This document shows, piece after piece, positions 35,312-36,477 of a stretch of DNA of 36,477 bases. A program made the translations under genes and the position numbers. Source of the stretch: a virus. The DNA lies in IMG/VR virus record IMGVR_UViG_3300017727_002076, positions 1 to 36,477 of that record. One strand, written 5' to 3'. The notes below the pieces were generated by a model that was not told where the DNA came from, made no database searches, and was given only the letters and a program-made list of their open reading frames with translations. Within the stretch, counting starts at the first letter, position 1. Every line of letters starts with the position of its first letter.

Positions 35312-36477
35312 ATGCTCAAACTTGTCAACAACAATAGGGATAGAGACACAAGAAGTCTTATGTCCGAAACTAAATTTTATGAAGGATACAGTAGGTGGGA
35401 TGACACCAAAGAACGTTATGAAAGTTGGGATGAGTCTGTAAGTCGTGTTATGAACATGCACAGAGATTACTACAAAGACAAGATGACACCTGAACTTAAT
35501 CAGATGATCAATGAAGCAGAATCTCTTTATAAGTTAAAGTATGCACTAGGTGCTCAACGTGCTCTACAGTTTGGTGGAGATCAGTTACGCAAGCATATGA
35601 TGAGAATGTACAACTGTACATCAACCTATGCTGATAGACCACGTTTCTTTTCAGAGCTATTCTACGTGCTTCTCTGTGGCGCAGGGGCAGGGTTCTCTGT
35701 GCAAAAGCATCATGTGGAGAAGTTGCCAAATCTAGCTGAACGTAAGAAGCAAGCCAAGGGTTGGATTGTAGAAGATTCTGTTGAAGGTTGGGCTGATGCG
35801 CTAGGTGCGCTTATGTCATCATACTTTGTGGGTGGTGGACAGTTCCCTGAGATGGAAGGACGTAAAGTATATTTCGATTTAAACCAAGTGCGTCCAAAGG
35901 GTGCCATGATCAACGGTGGATTCAAAGCCCCTGGTCCTGAACCACTACGCAGAGCACTAGATAAGATTGAGCATATCTTACAGACTATTGTTTTATCAGG
36001 ACGTGATACTCTTAAGCCTATTGAAGTTTATGACATTGCTATGCATGCTGCAGATGCGGTTCTAGCAGGTGGTGTAAGACGTAGTGCGACTATCTGTTTA
36101 TTCTCACCCGAAGATGAGGAAATGATTAATGCCAAAACAGGGAATTGGTTCATCGATAACCCTCAAAGGGGCCGAAGCAATAATTCAGCAGTTATCGTCA
36201 GATCCGAAATCACTAGAGAAGAGTTTAAAAAGATTATGGGTTCGATCAAAGAGTTCGGAGAGCCCGGATTTTTCTTTGTCGAAGACAGAGATATCACGAC
36301 TAATCCTTGTGTTGAGATTGGCATGTATCCGCAGATTGATGGAGAATCAGGTTGGCAGGGATGTAACCTAACAGAGATCAATGGCGGTAAGTGTACAAGC
36401 CAAGATGAGTTCTTCAAGGCATGTCGGGCAGGAGCAATCTTAGGAACACTACAAGCAGGTTACACTGACTTCAAATA
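35312..36477 (+). CDS. Adenosylcobalamin-dependent (class II) ribonucleotide reductase, 5' part
   Basis: The ATG at 35312 follows AGAGG; 388 residues are present and the 3' end lies beyond the window. It reduces ribonucleotides to deoxyribonucleotides using a B12-derived radical, with no oxygen requirement. RMYNCTSTYADRPRFFSELFYVLLCGAGAGFSVQKHH (Cys102, first redox Cys), GGVRRSATICLFSPEDEEM, and the active-site block NPCVEIGMYP (Cys333) followed by GWQGCNLTEING are characteristic of the monomeric RTPR/NrdJ type. It supplies precursors together with ThyX. Dependence on host cobalamin is implied. Confidence 0.9.
   Translation, partial: MLKLVNNNRDRDTRSLMSETKFYEGYSRWDDTKERYESWDESVSRVMNMHRDYYKDKMTPELNQMINEAESLYKLKYALGAQRALQFGGDQLRKHMMRMYNCTSTYADRPRFFSELFYVLLCGAGAGFSVQKHHVEKLPNLAERKKQAKGWIVEDSVEGWADALGALMSSYFVGGGQFPEMEGRKVYFDLNQVRPKGAMINGGFKAPGPEPLRRALDKIEHILQTIVLSGRDTLKPIEVYDIAMHAADAVLAGGVRRSATICLFSPEDEEMINAKTGNWFIDNPQRGRSNNSAVIVRSEITREEFKKIMGSIKEFGEPGFFFVEDRDITTNPCVEIGMYPQIDGESGWQGCNLTEINGGKCTSQDEFFKACRAGAILGTLQAGYTDFK

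Noticed and set aside
1-36477. tRNA genes, CRISPR arrays, integrase, insertion sequences or attachment sites
   Set aside because: Looked for cloverleaf T-arms outside the tmRNA, regular repeats with spacers, recombinase motifs and inverted terminal repeats; none was seen by eye.

Overview
The window is an internal 36.5-kb piece of a lytic, T4-like (myovirus-type) phage genome. Evidence is a UvsX-type recombinase, a gp41-type DnaB helicase, ThyX, a Dam-type methylase, a B12-dependent ribonucleotide reductase, a spanin pair, dense gene packing with ATGA, TAATG and TTGA overlaps, and T4-style late promoters (TATAAATA). The host is probably a marine alphaproteobacterium. The phage carries a circularly permuted, two-piece tmRNA gene whose tag reads ANDNFAPSGYALAA; ANDN tags are typical of alphaproteobacteria. 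It also carries DUF1289 and DUF465/YdcH-like small proteins common in that class. Base composition looks AT-rich, roughly 40 percent GC by eye. No integrase, CRISPR array, IS element or tRNA gene was seen.

Layout. (1) 1-2904: sugar and glycan genes: kdsA (cut by the window edge), kdsB, a cupin, a TagD-like cytidylyltransferase and a shortened UDP-glucose dehydrogenase. (2) 2843-8541: replication and nucleotide genes: uvsX, a 2OG-oxygenase-like protein, the gp41-like helicase, thyX, a second 2OG-oxygenase-like protein, DUF3310 and MazG. (3) 8548-10629: a terminator/promoter composite, then a predicted PD-(D/E)xK nuclease directly upstream of a Dam methylase. (4) 10630-14356: small genes, with two islands of minus-strand membrane-protein genes behind TATAAATA boxes. 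These are divergent from sigma70-like promoters whose transcripts would have almost no leader. A SleB-type wall hydrolase, DUF1289, DUF465 and a one-repeat Na/phosphate-cotransporter-like protein follow. (5) 14379-15458: a second terminator/promoter composite, the permuted tmRNA, a small membrane protein and a small outer-membrane-barrel-like protein. (6) 15473-20073: a third 2OG-oxygenase-like protein and a run of exported proteins behind a late promoter. (7) 20089-23669: early-type genes behind near-identical TTGACA promoters: a zinc metallopeptidase, DUF932 and a sulfotransferase. (8) 23665-32961: late and virion-associated genes: a structural protein, a ligase/nucleotidyltransferase-like protein, several proteins whose N-termini resemble T4 capsid-targeting sequences, and an overlapping i-spanin/o-spanin pair. 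(9) 32961-36477: a carbamoyltransferase, an SGNH-like protein, and the start of a class II ribonucleotide reductase behind its own promoter and a leader hairpin.

How the parts fit. Early and metabolic genes appear to use host-type promoters (TTGACA-N17-TATAGT, often followed by GATTCTGTAA), and virion or envelope genes use TATAAATAG boxes. The phage can make dTMP and deoxynucleotides, methylate and probably cut DNA, rescue ribosomes with its own tmRNA, and modify surface sugars. It also exports an unusually large set of envelope proteins. The tmRNA, the cluster of likely capsid-internal proteins, the ligase-like protein and the phosphate-transporter-like protein merit most follow-up. All family calls are from reading motifs; no database search was run.
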